A DNA stretch of 64,000 nucleotides from the NCBI RefSeq assembly GCF_010015445.1, contig NC_053116.1:43775707-43839706 (forward strand). Reading direction: 5' to 3'. Position 1 is the stretch's first letter. The number at the start of each line of letters is the position of its first letter. This stretch comes from Perca fluviatilis (lineage: Eukaryota > Chordata > Actinopteri > Perciformes > Percidae). This document shows, piece by piece, positions 1 to 10,070 of the stretch. Made by a program: the position numbers and the translations under genes. The notes under the pieces were generated by a model. It was not told the origin of the DNA. It worked only from the letters and a program-made list of their open reading frames with translations, and did not search any database.

Positions 1-866
1 AGCGTGGGTAGCCACAGTCATGATGCACGCCCTCCCTATCTCTGCTTCTCTTCATAGAAAGCTTACTATATTTAGGTTATGAGGAGTTGCAGCGTTTGCC
101 TAGACCGGCGGGGGTTGGTGTGTAGCGACAGTTATGGCGCACCCCCACCCTATCTCTGCTTCTCCCCATAGAAAGCTTACGTATACTTAGGGAATAAGGA
201 GTCGCAGAGGGTATGAGGAGTTGCAGCGTTTGCCTAGACTGGCGGGGGAGGGTGTGTAGCCACAATCATGGAACACAGCCTCCCTATCTCCCCTTCTCTG
301 CAGCTCTTAGTTATGCGGTTATAGTTCTAGACTACCGGGGTACCTCCTTTGACACACTGAGCTTCTCTCTCCTCTCTCTTTCCATCTGTGTGTATCCATG
401 TCCGAGGCATACTTGTTACTAACCTAGCTCCGGGGAGCTTATTCCCCAGAGTCCTTATGTTCTTTTTCCGCCCAGCATGTTTCCTTGGATCAGGATGGCA
501 CCTACATCACAGTGGCAGCTGTCGCCGTGGTCCTGCTCTACGCCCTGCTGTGCCCTTTTACACCCTGCTACGCTCTGCAATGCCCGGCTTCGACTTGCTA
601 TGTCCGGCCAACGCCCTGCCATGCCTTGTTACGCCCTGCTGTGCCCTGCAACACCATGAACTATGACAACTACTACTTCTAGTCATTAGCTTTATTGTGA
701 CTATTATTGCCATTGTTCATCACACCCCCAACTGGCACCATCAGACACCACCTACCTTGTTGGGTCCTTGTAAATTATCGAGTGTGGTCTAGACCTACTC
801 TATCTGTTACGTGTCCTGAGATAACTCCTGTTATGATTTGACACTATAAATAAAATTTAATTGAAT
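1..866 (+). mobile_element. LINE family A (L2-like), 3' UTR fragment
   Basis: The last 90 bases (778-866) read gtgtggtctagacctactct..., then ataaataaaatttaattgaa. The same tail recurs in this window near 49980-50068, 50830-50924 and 63590-63692, and in reverse at 39430, 40854 and 45483. In the copy at 46980-50068 this tail follows the reverse-transcriptase ORF, so it is the LINE 3' end. The stretch at 500-650 is an imperfect repeat of ccctgctacgctctgc-type units, also shared with 49610-49750 and 50490-50650. No coding sequence remains. The 5' end lies outside the window or was lost. Confidence 0.75.
8..330. repeat. Tandem duplication, about 114 and 133 bp period
   Basis: The segment starting gtagccacagtcatg at 8 recurs at 122 (gtagcgacagttatg) and 255 (gtagccacaatcatg), each followed by a ccctatctctgcttctc-like stretch and gaggagttgcagcgtttgcc. 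The second unit is longer because ggaataaggagtcgcag adds a partial copy. It lies inside the LINE 3' UTR. Confidence 0.7.
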
Positions 867-993
867 AGAAAGTCGCATTTTTTCTACAAAAAGTCACCAG
901 ATTTGTCGCTAGTCGCGTTTGTGAAAAAAAGTCGCTAAGGGTGTCTGAAAAGTTGCTAAATCTATCGACAAAGTCACTAAGTTGACAACACTG
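867..993. mobile_element. hAT-like transposon terminus (fragment)
   Basis: Repeated agtcgc/gtcgct motifs end in caacactgtcac. Read on the minus strand this begins CAGTGTTG, which fits the CAGTG-type ends of hAT elements in fish. Only one end is visible and no transposase or target duplication was found, so the class is tentative. Confidence 0.35.
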
Positions 994-1078
994 TCACAGT
1001 GCTCAGGCAGGTAGAAAAGGGAGAAGGGACAGGGTGTGGGGCCGCTGTGTAGGTAGGAGAGACAGCAGCAGCGCCGCC

Positions 1079-1181
1079 GAATCAGGAATGGAAAATATAT
1101 ATATATAACAAGAATATGTTAGTCTAAAATTTAGACTAACATATTCTTGTTATATATATATATATTTTCCATTCCTGATTT
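1079..1181. repeat. Near-perfect 100-bp palindrome (fold-back)
   Basis: Left arm aatcaggaatggaaaatata... to gttagtctaaa is followed by its reverse complement, with one unpaired base at the centre (about 1131). Each arm is about 50 bp. The left arm continues the LINE A reading (caagaatatgttagtctaaa matches the antisense copy near 43020), so the right arm is an inverted copy inserted into the LINE. Confidence 0.85.
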
Positions 1182-1300
1182 AGACTCTAAATGAAGCGAC
1201 TCCTCCCAGTCATAATAATACTCAAATTCCTAAAGGCTCAGGTCGAGGAGGGGGAGTTGCAGCCATATTTGATTCAAGCCTGTTAATTAAAGGTGCTCTA
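1181..1300 (+). pseudogene. LINE family A endonuclease fragment
   Basis: Read from ctaaatgaagcgactcc, the translation begins LNEATPPSHNNTQIPKGSG and continues GRGGGVAAIFDSSLLI. The same segment occurs in antisense at 42905-43020 in the longer family A copy. It is part of the apurinic-type endonuclease domain of ORF2. It is truncated on both sides and joined to the palindrome. Confidence 0.7.
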
Positions 1301-1360
1301 ATATATCCCCGGCTGGCTTCAAACTTAATTTCTGCTCCAACACATAAACTCGTCAACTAA
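1301..1360. other. Short unassigned spacer
   Basis: Sixty bases between the LINE fragment and the Gypsy LTR. No feature was seen. Confidence 0.5.
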
Positions 1361-1850
1361 TGTTACTTTACAAGCACCAGAGACACAGTTTACGTGTTCC
1401 CCGCCCTGCTCTCTTTTTCCTCTGTTCATCTCAGGTGTTCCTGATATCTGATTGAGGGTGGCCCCGCCCCTGGATATAAGAGAGGCTGGGAGACAGAAAT
1501 CTGTCTCTGAGACTGAAGCAGCTCTGATCACCTGTTTCATCTGTTGTTTTCTGTTGTCTTCTTTTGTGTTTCATTGCTTTGAGGATGGAGATCAGAGGCC
1601 TGTACTACGAAGCAGGATTTGGCGTTAACGAGCTAACTTCAGGTTCAACCCAGGATTTTCTGTACTATGAAGGTGGATTAGTTGTTATCGGGTTCAATCT
1701 CCGTGGTAACTCATGCTGAACACCTAACCTGGTCGGGAGCAGGTTAAGTCGGAGATCGGAGATCAACCGGTGTTAAAGCACCGCCTACTGACCAATCAAT
1801 ACTCGATTGATAACGGCGTCACCATTCTTAGAAGATCAGGCGGAGCTCGG

Positions 1851-1852
<2 letters not shown>

Positions 1853-1907
<55 letters not shown>
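1853..1907. repeat. (GA)n microsatellite
   Basis: Uninterrupted GA dinucleotides of about 27 repeats inside the non-autonomous transposon. Serine/leucine-rich readings on the minus strand are artefacts of this tract. Confidence 0.95.
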
Positions 1908-1912
<5 letters not shown>

Positions 1913-2115
1913 CTCATAAAAGTTAAAACATTTAGAGATCGACAACCCGTTAACATTCCCTGATTGGTATTTGTATGAAATATATATTTTAATGGGAGGG
2001 AATTAAATGTCGGCTTTTGAGCCGTGTGTCGCCTAAATGTGCACATTGGTTTGAATTATGTTTTTATATTTTTTATTTGCTCTCACGATCGCTTCCCACT
2101 GCCAGGGGTGCAACT

Positions 2116-2193
2116 GAAATTATAGGCTAAAGCAGCGACACTTTATGGAAAGCAGAAATTATAGGCTAAAGCAACGACACTTTATGGAAAGCA
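2116..2193. repeat. 39-bp tandem duplication
   Basis: Two copies of a 39-bp unit beginning gaaattataggctaaagca lie head to tail (2116-2154 and 2155-2193). They differ by one base (cagcgac versus caacgac), so the duplication is recent. Confidence 0.9.
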
Positions 2194-3084
2194 CAAGTGT
2201 AATTATGGTCAGATCTTGGTCCTGACTGATGAGGAAGTGATATTAATAAGCGTTGTGATTTAAACATCTACAGTGTCGGCTATTTTTATTTTTTATTTTT
2301 TGCCAGCTTTCCTTCCTGTTTTAGGAAGCAGCGACTCTATTGTGTTATGCCTGTAAAACCGTGTCTGTGTTCTTCATATTTATGTAGAATTATAGTTTGC
2401 TCTTCTTGTTTAAAATATGCTGCTCTGGTAGATGTTTGCGATTGGTCGTGGTGCGCAAACCTCGCCTCTTTTATGTGAACGCGCGCGCCGCTGGATTGGG
2501 AAACCCTGAGTTGACTGAACTAGTTAATAACCAGCGTTGTAGTACAGGTTATGCGGGACCGCGGTTGTTAGGTTAGGTGAAGCCGGATTACTGAAAGAAA
2601 TCCAGGCCATGTTGATCTTGCTTCGTAGTACAGGCCTCTGGTAGTCTAGTTTTCGTGGCTTTGTTTCTGTTAGTTAGTCACTACTTTTTAGTTTAGGGGG
2701 GGAAGTTCTGGGTCTGACGCCCCTTGATGGGTTGGCTCAGGTTTCCCTTCTTTTGTTTTTTTTGGCCAGACCTCCAGACTCCCATAGTTTTGGTTTAATT
2801 AATCATAGTTAAGTTGTGAATAAACTTTAATTTACTTTAATTATATGGATTATATCCATATGTTGACACACATTGTTCACATTTAGCCTAAATTGTGTTT
2901 GTTTGCTGTGGCCGTAACATATTTGAGGGCTCGTCAAACAATCAGGTGTGTAGATCGTTAGGGTGTGGTTTTAATTTGGTGTATGCCTTGGTTGTGGCTT
3001 GTGTGATGAGGCCTACCCGAGGGGTGGTTGTAAGTGCTGTTTTGCTAGTTTATGGTTTACTGTGGTACTAGTTGCTGGAGAAAG

Positions 3085-3440
3085 ATGGAGTTTGATATAG
3101 AGGATTTTGTTGGTGGCCCAACGTGGGGCAAGTTGGAAGCATGCACTAAAGAAAATCTGAAACTCTGAAACATTTTGTTTCTCTCACTAGGACTCTAGAC
3201 TCACTACTCACTCCAAAACTTATTGCCGTCAATCTCTCACTTCTCCCTCGCTCTACCACCCACTCCACACACACACACACACACACATGCCAGCTAGACG
3301 CACACACCAGCACACAAATAACATCAAGCCACTTATGTAGGCTAGGGCGAAAGCTCTGCGTGGAGCCTCCACAGAACCATAAAACAGCCTTTACATTCAA
3401 CTCAGACTGAACCTGTAAACTGGACTGTGGTACGGCAATA

Positions 3441-3516
<76 letters not shown>

Positions 3517-4107
3517 CTAAAGAAAATCTGAAACTCATTGCGGACAGGTTTGATGTTGTCAGTAAGCATGGCAAGAAACAGGTGATTAGGGATCAGTTGG
3601 GGTCTGCTTTGTTAGAACAGCTGTTGGAGGGCGGGGTTACATCTCACAAAGTTGAGGAAGCGGGTCTCTCTGAACAGGTAAAGTTAAAGGAGCTTGAATT
3701 GCAGTTGCTTCAGTTGGATGTTAAGGAGAAGGAAATTGATTGTAATCTTCAGGTACGAAAGCTGGAGGTGACTAAGCGTGTTGTGCGTTTGAAAGAATTG
3801 GAAGTTAATGCGGCGGAGTCTTACCAAGTGCCGCAAATGTCATCTGGGAAATCAGCTGATTTTGATGTGAGTAGATGCATTCGCCTTGTTCCAATGTTTC
3901 AAGAGGTGGATGTCGATAAGTATTTCATTCTTTTTGAGCAGGTGGCAACAACTTTGAAATGGCCTGTAAATGTGTGGACACAGTTGCTGCAGTGCGTACT
4001 TACTGGTAAAGCTCAGGAGGTTTACACAGCGTTGTCTCCTGAAAGTAGCCTTGATTATGAGCAGGTCAAAGCTGCTATTTTGAGGGCATATGAGCTTATC
4101 GCCAGAA
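3085..4107 (+). pseudogene. Gypsy-type Gag, split by an insertion and truncated
   Basis: The ATG at 3085 opens MEFDIEDFVGGPTWGKLEAC and reads to 3165, where a 350-bp insertion starts. The reading resumes at 3537 in another frame because of the insertion. Next comes a charged coiled-coil-like stretch (VKLKELELQLLQLDVKEKE...), then DVSRCIRLVPMFQEVDVDKY and a SCAN-like region ending SLDYEQVKAAILRAYEL. This order (coiled coil then SCAN-type capsid) is typical of teleost Gypsy Gag proteins, which assemble the particle. It stops at about 4107, where a G-rich minisatellite begins; protease, RT and integrase are absent. Confidence 0.7.
3166..3515. mobile_element. (TG)n-tailed retroposon-like insertion, copy 1
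   Basis: It is flanked by identical 21-bp direct repeats (3145-3165 and 3516-3536) that are a single gag segment in the intact gene, so these are target-site duplications. The body is about 280 bp and ends in (TG)n at 3444-3515. A long target duplication plus a simple-sequence tail fits LINE-driven retroposition (SINE or truncated LINE). The body carries no recognised tRNA promoter. A second copy is at 18021-18414. Confidence 0.75.
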
Positions 4108-4236
4108 GTGTTGGGGGGGTTTGTACTAATGCTGGTGTGTTGGGGGGGATTATACTAATGCTGATGTGTTGGGGGGGTGGGGTTGTACTAATGATGGTGT
4201 GTTGGGGGGGTTTGTACTAATGATGGTGTGTTGGGG
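4108..4236 (+). repeat. G-rich minisatellite
   Basis: Four to five units of about 27-36 bp, each gtgttggggggg followed by ttgtactaatgmtg. Each unit carries a run of 6-7 G on the plus strand. It directly abuts the truncated gag. Confidence 0.85.
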
Positions 4237-4320
4237 GGTTTTGCTGCCGTGGTTTGCGCTTCAGGGCCACCGTAGTTCATTCCTCTCTGTGACGCTCAAA
4301 TGTTCCTAACCTTTCACACG

Positions 4321-4490
4321 TGTAAAATATTTTGATTTGATTTGTATTCATCTGGAACAATCAACAGTATGTTATGAAATAAGAGAATAAAAAAAAATTA
4401 AACACAAAGACAAATCAATCCGGAAGGAGCAGGCGAAAGCACAAAGTCTTGCCCCTACTTTACAATATCATATTATTACAAATATATCAA
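4321..4490 (-). mobile_element. Probable antisense 3' end of a LINE
   Basis: The stretch from ttttgatttgatttgtattc to agtcttgcccctactttaca looks like the reverse of a teleost LINE 3' UTR (ggggcaagactttgtgc..., gctccttccggatt, then a T-rich tail). This rests on remembered similarity; there is no second copy in the window to compare. 4237-4320 shows nothing recognisable. Confidence 0.35.
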
Positions 4491-4549
4491 ATACATATGC
4501 ATATGCACCATATATTATAGGTCATACAATACTTACACTTACAACAATA

Positions 4550-4950
4550 CACTGTAACGAATTTGACTGTAGATTTTACAGTAAATACCTGGCAAAAAAG
4601 TTGCCAGTAAAGTATTGTAAAATTGTTGTTAATAACTGTGAAAATAATTACAGTATAATACAGGATTTCTTTTACAGGTTATTGTTGTACATAAATTACA
4701 GCAATGTATTGTTTTTTTACAGGAAAACAACACTTTATTGTAATTTAGTTTACAACATTATCTTGTATTCTTTTCAAATTACAATATTATTACCTGGCAA
4801 CTCGAGTTGCCAGGTAATATCTGAAATTTCTTCACAATACAATATGTTGTTGTAAATCTTTTTTTACAACAACATATTGTATTGTGAAATACAAGCAAAA
4901 AGCTGTAAATATTTCACAATACAATATGTTGCTTTGCTGATTCCTATTGT
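4550..4950. mobile_element. CACTA/EnSpm-like non-autonomous element, hairpin-rich
   Basis: It opens cactgtaa and is built from short ttacagtaaat and acctggcaa motifs typical of teleost EnSpm-like repeats. It holds a palindrome at 4789-4818 (attacctggcaactc and its complement) and a 20-bp-arm hairpin at about 4833-4888 (cacaatacaatatgttgttg with its complement). No transposase is visible and the right end is uncertain. Confidence 0.45.
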
Positions 4951-5385
4951 AAAGTGTTTTAAATAAGACCAGGCTTGCTTTTAATCCAAAAATCATTGCA
5001 TTAGATTCCCTTCAACTGTTAAATAAAACCAGAGTCCGAGATGCAAAATCATTACATTTTATTTTTAAAAAGCAATACTGTGTTACAAGACTGTACGTTT
5101 TCAGAAGGTAACTTCTCTTTTTCTTAACACCTCATTAAACATTCAATGGAATTCAAATTAAGAGTTGCAACGAGGTCCAGCAATATTCAAATTCACCATA
5201 TGCATTGCTTAAAGACCCAATTTAATATTTTTTATTTACAATATTTAATTGTTGTGCTTGCCGCCGGGCGCAGCGCAAATTTACGTCATACATGCGCCAA
5301 TATTTGAATGCACGTCACGTCTGCGTCCGGTGTTTACATCAGACGAGCAGTACGCAACATTATGTAGGATACACAGTAGAGATTT
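4951..5385. other. No gene recognised
   Basis: AT-rich sequence to about 5250, then a GC-rich stretch (gccgccgggcgcagcgc, tgaatgcacgtcac) that may belong to the Harbinger-like element that follows. tgaatgcacgtcac recurs at 6683. Confidence 0.4.
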
Positions 5386-5604
5386 GTGTCTTTGAACCAA
5401 AAGAAAGCCTTGGCACTTGCCCTGGGTGTGAGGAGAAGACAGAGGAAGGCACCCGCAGCAGCAGCAGCAGCAGCAGCAAGAAAGGTGTGGGGGCACGAGA
5501 CCCTCAGGTCCAGAGAGGTGTGGGAGACCCTCAGGTCCAGAGAGCAGTTGGGGGAATTCCGACTGCAGGAGCTCCACTTTCGCTGTGACCGGTTCCAGGG
5601 GTAA
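5386..5604 (+). pseudogene. PIF/Harbinger transposase N-terminal fragment
   Basis: The reading begins SLNQKKALALALGVRRRQRK, then an alanine run encoded by (GCA)n at about 5455-5480, then KVWGHETLRSREVWETL and EQLGEFRLQELHFRCDRFQG. The W-x-H-P-like segment followed by GEF..LxxELxxDxxRF is the N-terminal pattern of PIF/Harbinger transposases. No ATG opens the frame (GTG stands at 5386) and a stop follows RFQG, so the catalytic DDE core is missing. AATAAA is near 5693. It is a relic of a cut-and-paste transposase. Confidence 0.5.
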
Positions 5605-6680
5605 TTTTGGCTCAACAGGGAGCAGACAGTCTGCTGACCAGAGTCGGGCCTGCGATTTCGCGGATGGGTTATGAATGGGTTTTCATTTCTAAATAAAATG
5701 TTGCATGTCAACACTGTGTGTCATTGCATGTTTACATACGAGATGTCTGCAGTTATTGCAGTTGGGTATAATGAAGCTAAGCCATGAGCCCGAATTCATA
5801 CATTCATCATCATTCATTCATTCTCTGGAAAACACTGTTTAAAGCATATGTGCAATTAATTCCTCCAAAACTGGAGCTTACACACTTGGAAATGGGTAGT
5901 TATTCTGTGTAACGGCCATATACCTAAATACCTATATGTGAACTACAATGAAAACGAACATGACTTGTGTCAATCAGTCCAAACATATTTTACTTCATAT
6001 AAACATACAAATACAAATATATCCTACAAATACCTGTTTGGAGCTGTATATCAACTTGATATTTGGTTTTCGCAGCTCAAAACAGTACACTTCTTCTCAG
6101 TTGCTTTGGCACATTTCTCAGATCAGAGATGACAATAATGTGTCACATAGGGAACAGTGCTCCCTTTCATGTGCATTGTTCATTACACTATACTTACAGA
6201 GTGAACTGTTAAATATGGACAACAACACAAAGCAGTTTCACTATATTGGTATAAACGATGGTGTAAGGACTTGTCAGTTTGATTGGGTCATGGGTATAAA
6301 TACTTACTTTGGACACATAAAAGATTTCAATCTAAATACACGCTTTTGCAGGTCAGTCACTTTGCGGTGCCGTTTACACCAATTGTTTTAAGAAATGCAC
6401 TCACTGTTTTTAGTGAAGACATGTCCATGTTGATTTCACATAGCTAAAACAAACCTGAATGATTTAAATTAGGAGGCTACAATAAGCTACACATCTGGCA
6501 TGCCTATTATTGTTGAAATATGCACCACAGCATAGTTTTGCGTCCGAGGTCTCTGTACGACCTCGAACTGTGTGTACAGCTCTGGGAGATCGCTGACGGC
6601 CCAAATCAACCTCCGTCCATGTTCCGTTTGTGGATCCACGTGTATTCGGTGTTTACTTTTTTCTGTTTTTTTCAGACACC
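5605..6680. other. No gene recognised
   Basis: AT-rich sequence without convincing coding potential. Weak ORFs (for example 5948-6391) lack any recognisable domain or compositional bias. It may be interior of the Harbinger-like element. Confidence 0.4.
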
Positions 6681-6683
6681 TGA

Positions 6684-6918
6684 ATGCACGTCACAGCGCC
6701 ACCGCCACTCTTGCTTGCTGCGCGCGTGGTCAAAGTTGAACCATGTTGAACTTTGACCGCGGCCGCACGTAAGCACTACTCAACCAAATGCCGCAAGATG
6801 GCGCTTGCGCTGCGCTTTGCTCAGCGCAGCGGCAGACCAGTTCTTGCGCGCGCAAGCCATTGACAATAATGGGTTTCATAGCGCAACGCTGCCGTTTGCG
6901 CGTACAATGTGAACGGGC
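6684..6918. mobile_element. Probable Harbinger-like terminal region
   Basis: GC-rich sequence with dense inverted motifs: caaagttgaaccatg against tgttgaactttg at 6731-6758, and repeated gcgcttgcgctgcgc/ctcagcgcagcgg. It ends cgtacaatgtgaacgggcct; on the minus strand this begins aggcccgttcacattg, like many fish PIF/Harbinger ends. The matching left end was not found. Confidence 0.4.
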
Positions 6919-7876
6919 CTTCAGTCTGTAATGAACAAAATTGTTCCAAAGTAGGGAGTGGTCTGAGGGCACCATAAAGCAGGAAAATAAAATGAGAAAT
7001 GTCTTTGGTAAATGTTCTTCGGTTGTCTAAGTTTGCTGCTGTTGGGCTGGTCCGGAGATCTCCAATTAAATGACTCGTAGCCCAGGGCTATGTCCATGCA
7101 ACTATATCACTACGGGTCGGTAACATGTACAACCTTGTGAAAAACTCAAAATGAACTATTTCTATGACTCTCTTTTCCACAACAAAGTGCCTTCTTTAAA
7201 ACTGAGTCTGAGTCTCATTTTTACCCATGAATAATTGAATTATCGTCAAAGGTCATGCAAATCTCAATACATTTTTTGTTAAAAAGAAAACATGTAGGTA
7301 GGTGTGTATGGTATGTCTATGTTTATGTATCAATATATGTACGTGAGTGTGTATATGTGTATATGCGTGCGTGTGTGTATATATATAAAAGGCTACCAAC
7401 TTTGCTTATATATTGACTATTTGCTTTGAGCATCACTGCGCCATAGTGGGGAGGGTGGGTGCTGGGTGCACATAAAAAATCATGCATAACTGTAAAATGA
7501 ACTTTCATCTGGGATTTCTTGTGAATGCAATAAAAAAAGAACAAAGCAAGTTTGCAGTTTATTCACCTAAATGCTCAGTTTACCCCAATGTAGAACTACT
7601 TTTTAAAATGTATAATCAAATAGATCTTTATTGTCAATGTTTGAAAAACAACGAAACACAGTTTAGCATTAGTCATTATTATAAAAGGAATTGGTTCTGC
7701 AATGGTATAAAGCATTCAGGTAAATAACTGCTAACTTACCCTTTTTTTAAACTCAAAAATCATGTTAAAGATATTTACTGTAAGTACACTTAAAGCAAAA
7801 TAAAATCTCTGTTACTCATAATAGCAAACTTTAAAAAATAATGATCAACCGCATTCTACTTCAACCACATAGTTAC
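6919..7876. other. No gene recognised
   Basis: AT-rich, with a short TG/TA-rich tract at about 7320-7390. Nothing else could be supported. Confidence 0.4.
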
Positions 7877-8232
7877 CTTTGAATGAATTCCAGTGTGCAA
7901 GATGCTTGCTCCTGGTACACCAGATTGAAGTTGTCGTAGCTACAAAACAAAGCTGCCACTCCAGCCAAGAAGTTGGGATGTGGAGGCAAAACCACCTGAC
8001 CTCGATGCTCAGCATCCAAACGCTTGCTGTGAGCAATTCACCTAAATATAAATAAACAAATGGTTGCCTTCCACATAAACATTTCTACGTTTAACTAATG
8101 TGTCCCCTTCATAGCCTCTGTCTTTGCAATAATTTACAACTGATTACAAAAAAATAGACTACCTAAGACAATTAGTCTTGAAGAGTCAGGAAGCTGTAGT
8201 GTTTCTTCAACGTCAGCTGCTGTTGCCAACAC
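7877..8232 (-). pseudogene. SAMD3-like gene fragment, two exons, frameshifted
   Basis: On the minus strand an exon at 8232-8163 has acceptor tcttttag and donor ag|gtagtc; it encodes VLATAADVEETLQLPDSSRL then IVL and ends in phase 1. The next exon, 8041-7877 (acceptor atatttag, donor aag|gtaact), continues GELLTASVWMLSIE, then one base is out of frame and the reading resumes GQVVLPPHPNFLAGVAALFC, ending QASCTLEFIQR. This resembles the C-terminal region of the expanded teleost 'sterile alpha motif domain-containing protein 3-like' family, whose function is unknown. The frameshift and missing partner exons suggest a pseudogene. Family assignment is from memory. Confidence 0.5.
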
Positions 8233-10070
8233 CTAAAAGACAAAGAAAAATGGTCATCGTTAATGATGCCTGCCTAGTATAACATGAACTAAGATCTAAC
8301 CCAATATCAGCAAAACCCCTAACTATCTCAGCCAATATTCATTATATTCTGTTTTGGCTACCATGCCAGTCTGAAGGCCCATTATACAAAAAGAAAAAAA
8401 AAAGTTGTTTATGTAACCCTCAAGAGACCCAACATAGACCCGAGGAAAGCATGGTCTACATCATCCAAAAATTGGGACGGTGAAAAATTTGAGATGTAGC
8501 TAAGCATGGTGTGTCAAGTTTTCTAGTCATAAATCTGTAATAAACAGTGTGTTAGGCGCATATTTGAATCTTGAAAGTTGAGAATGTATAACATTATGAT
8601 GGAAGTATATGTTGGCCATTTTCCGCCTTTAAAATAAGTTGTTACAGCTATTTGGGTTGATATAATTTGTTACACAGATTTAATGTTAAATTTAACCATT
8701 ATTGGCCACTCAAGAATTGGTAAAAAATTGCCAAATTACCTCCAAAATACCACATTAAGACACCAAGACATGAGATAAAAAAATTTTGTTACCAAAAACG
8801 TTTGATAAGATTTCTGCAAGAATTGCATTTTTTTGTTGATACATCATCATCACACATTTATTGAGTCCACAAAAGTCTCTAGTAGACTAAATTCATGCAA
8901 CACCAAGGCTGTTTAGGGACCCCAGTCTGCTGAAATATCTAAATACACCCTTATAGAACAGGCAAAAATAACACATGTGCGCTGCATAAACTGCATGGGA
9001 TTATCAAAAAGTGGCCATGTCTGTGAAGGGAAGACTCGTGGGTGCCTACACAGCCCATTTTCATTCAGATATCTTGAATTAAGAGGTCAAGGGACCCCTT
9101 TGAAAATAGCCAAGCCTTTTTTCACCCAGCTCATTAACATTAATGACAGTAAAACAGAGACGTCAAGAATGTTTTAAACGGAGCCAGCTTAATGTCGGGC
9201 TCTAACTTAGTTTACAGAGAAGTAGATGCAGGTTAAATATAAGCGATTTTTTTAAGATCGTGCAAAGTCAAAGGGCGTTTTTGGGAATATTGTTAAAGCA
9301 TATATATATAGTGGAAGACGGTAAGGAAAACAACAAAACTGAAGAGTGGTGCTTATATGAACGACACTCATGGAAAAAGCGAACAGACACTTCAGACTTA
9401 GCGAGCTACGGTATGGGCTTTTGGTTCAATAAGACATTTTTTTTTGAACTATTGGGATTTATTATCGCGTTATGGGCCCGCTGCAGCCCCTGATCTGCGA
9501 GGCGTCGGCTAATTCTTACGGTTAAGTTAGCTGGCTTTTGCCTCACTAAAGTTGACTTTAGTTTGCTAGTGTTAGCTAGAACGGCAAAGAAATGTTTTAC
9601 AGTCAGTCACACATAGCTAAATAAAACATTGTAACCTTAGACGTTACTTACCAAAGACCTGACTCCGTAGCGGTGGCGCCTGACCGTCTGCCTTGTACCT
9701 CTGCTGCATGCCTGAGTGACGTTATAACGTTAACGTTACAACATATACATTGAAGTCCACTACTACGCTCAGTTGAAAATTAAATAAATATGAAAAGGGT
9801 TAACGCTAACATTATACCCATACGTTTACTTTGGTTTTACCATTAAACTGCTTCGCCTGGGATTGCTTGTTCAAAATGTCTTCTGAAAATTCTCCAGCTA
9901 ACGTTAGCTATAAGTTAGCTTTATTTTGGGGCCTGCACTAGACTGATACATGGTCAACTTAGGTTATTTCAACCAATATTAACAAGTTAAACCACAATTT
10001 AATTATGTAGGCTATTTATAATAGTATACTTACGTATTGTGGATGAGTGGAGTGGCAATGTGGCTGCTCC
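8233..10070. other. No gene recognised
   Basis: Mostly AT-rich. A stretch at 9058-9130 (ttcattcagatatcttgaat..., gtcaagggacccctttg) looks like a dispersed teleost repeat, but its class could not be named. Nothing supports a coding gene, although unrecognised exons of the minus-strand SAMD3-like fragment could lie here. Confidence 0.4.

Larger units (their letters stand above)
1593..2640. mobile_element. Non-autonomous DNA transposon with 22-bp terminal inverted repeats
   Basis: The first 22 bases, beginning cagaggcctgtactacg, are exactly repeated in inverted orientation at 2619-2640. It is inserted in the Gypsy LTR. It contains a (GA)n tract, a 39-bp tandem duplication and no transposase-like ORF. 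Related ctgtacta-type motifs recur inside both ends (near 1660 and 2535). Flanks (gagat and gtagt) show no clear target duplication, so the superfamily is left open; PIF/Harbinger or hAT are possibilities. Confidence 0.75.
1361..2919 (+). repeat. 5' LTR of Gypsy-type retrotransposon (interrupted)
   Basis: It starts TGTTAC and ends GTAACA at 2919, giving short inverted ends. A TATA-like ggatataaga lies at 1472-1481 and AATAAA at 2819-2824. Just after the end, tttgagggctcgtc resembles the proline-type primer-binding context common in LTR elements, but it is imperfect. The unit is inflated by the 1,048-bp insertion at 1593-2640; without it the LTR would be about 511 bp. No second LTR was found, so both boundaries are inferred. 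Confidence 0.55.

Noticed and set aside
5386..5604. Polyalanine host protein
   Set aside because: The alanine run is a (GCA)n expansion inside a Harbinger transposase N-terminal pattern, and no start ATG is present.
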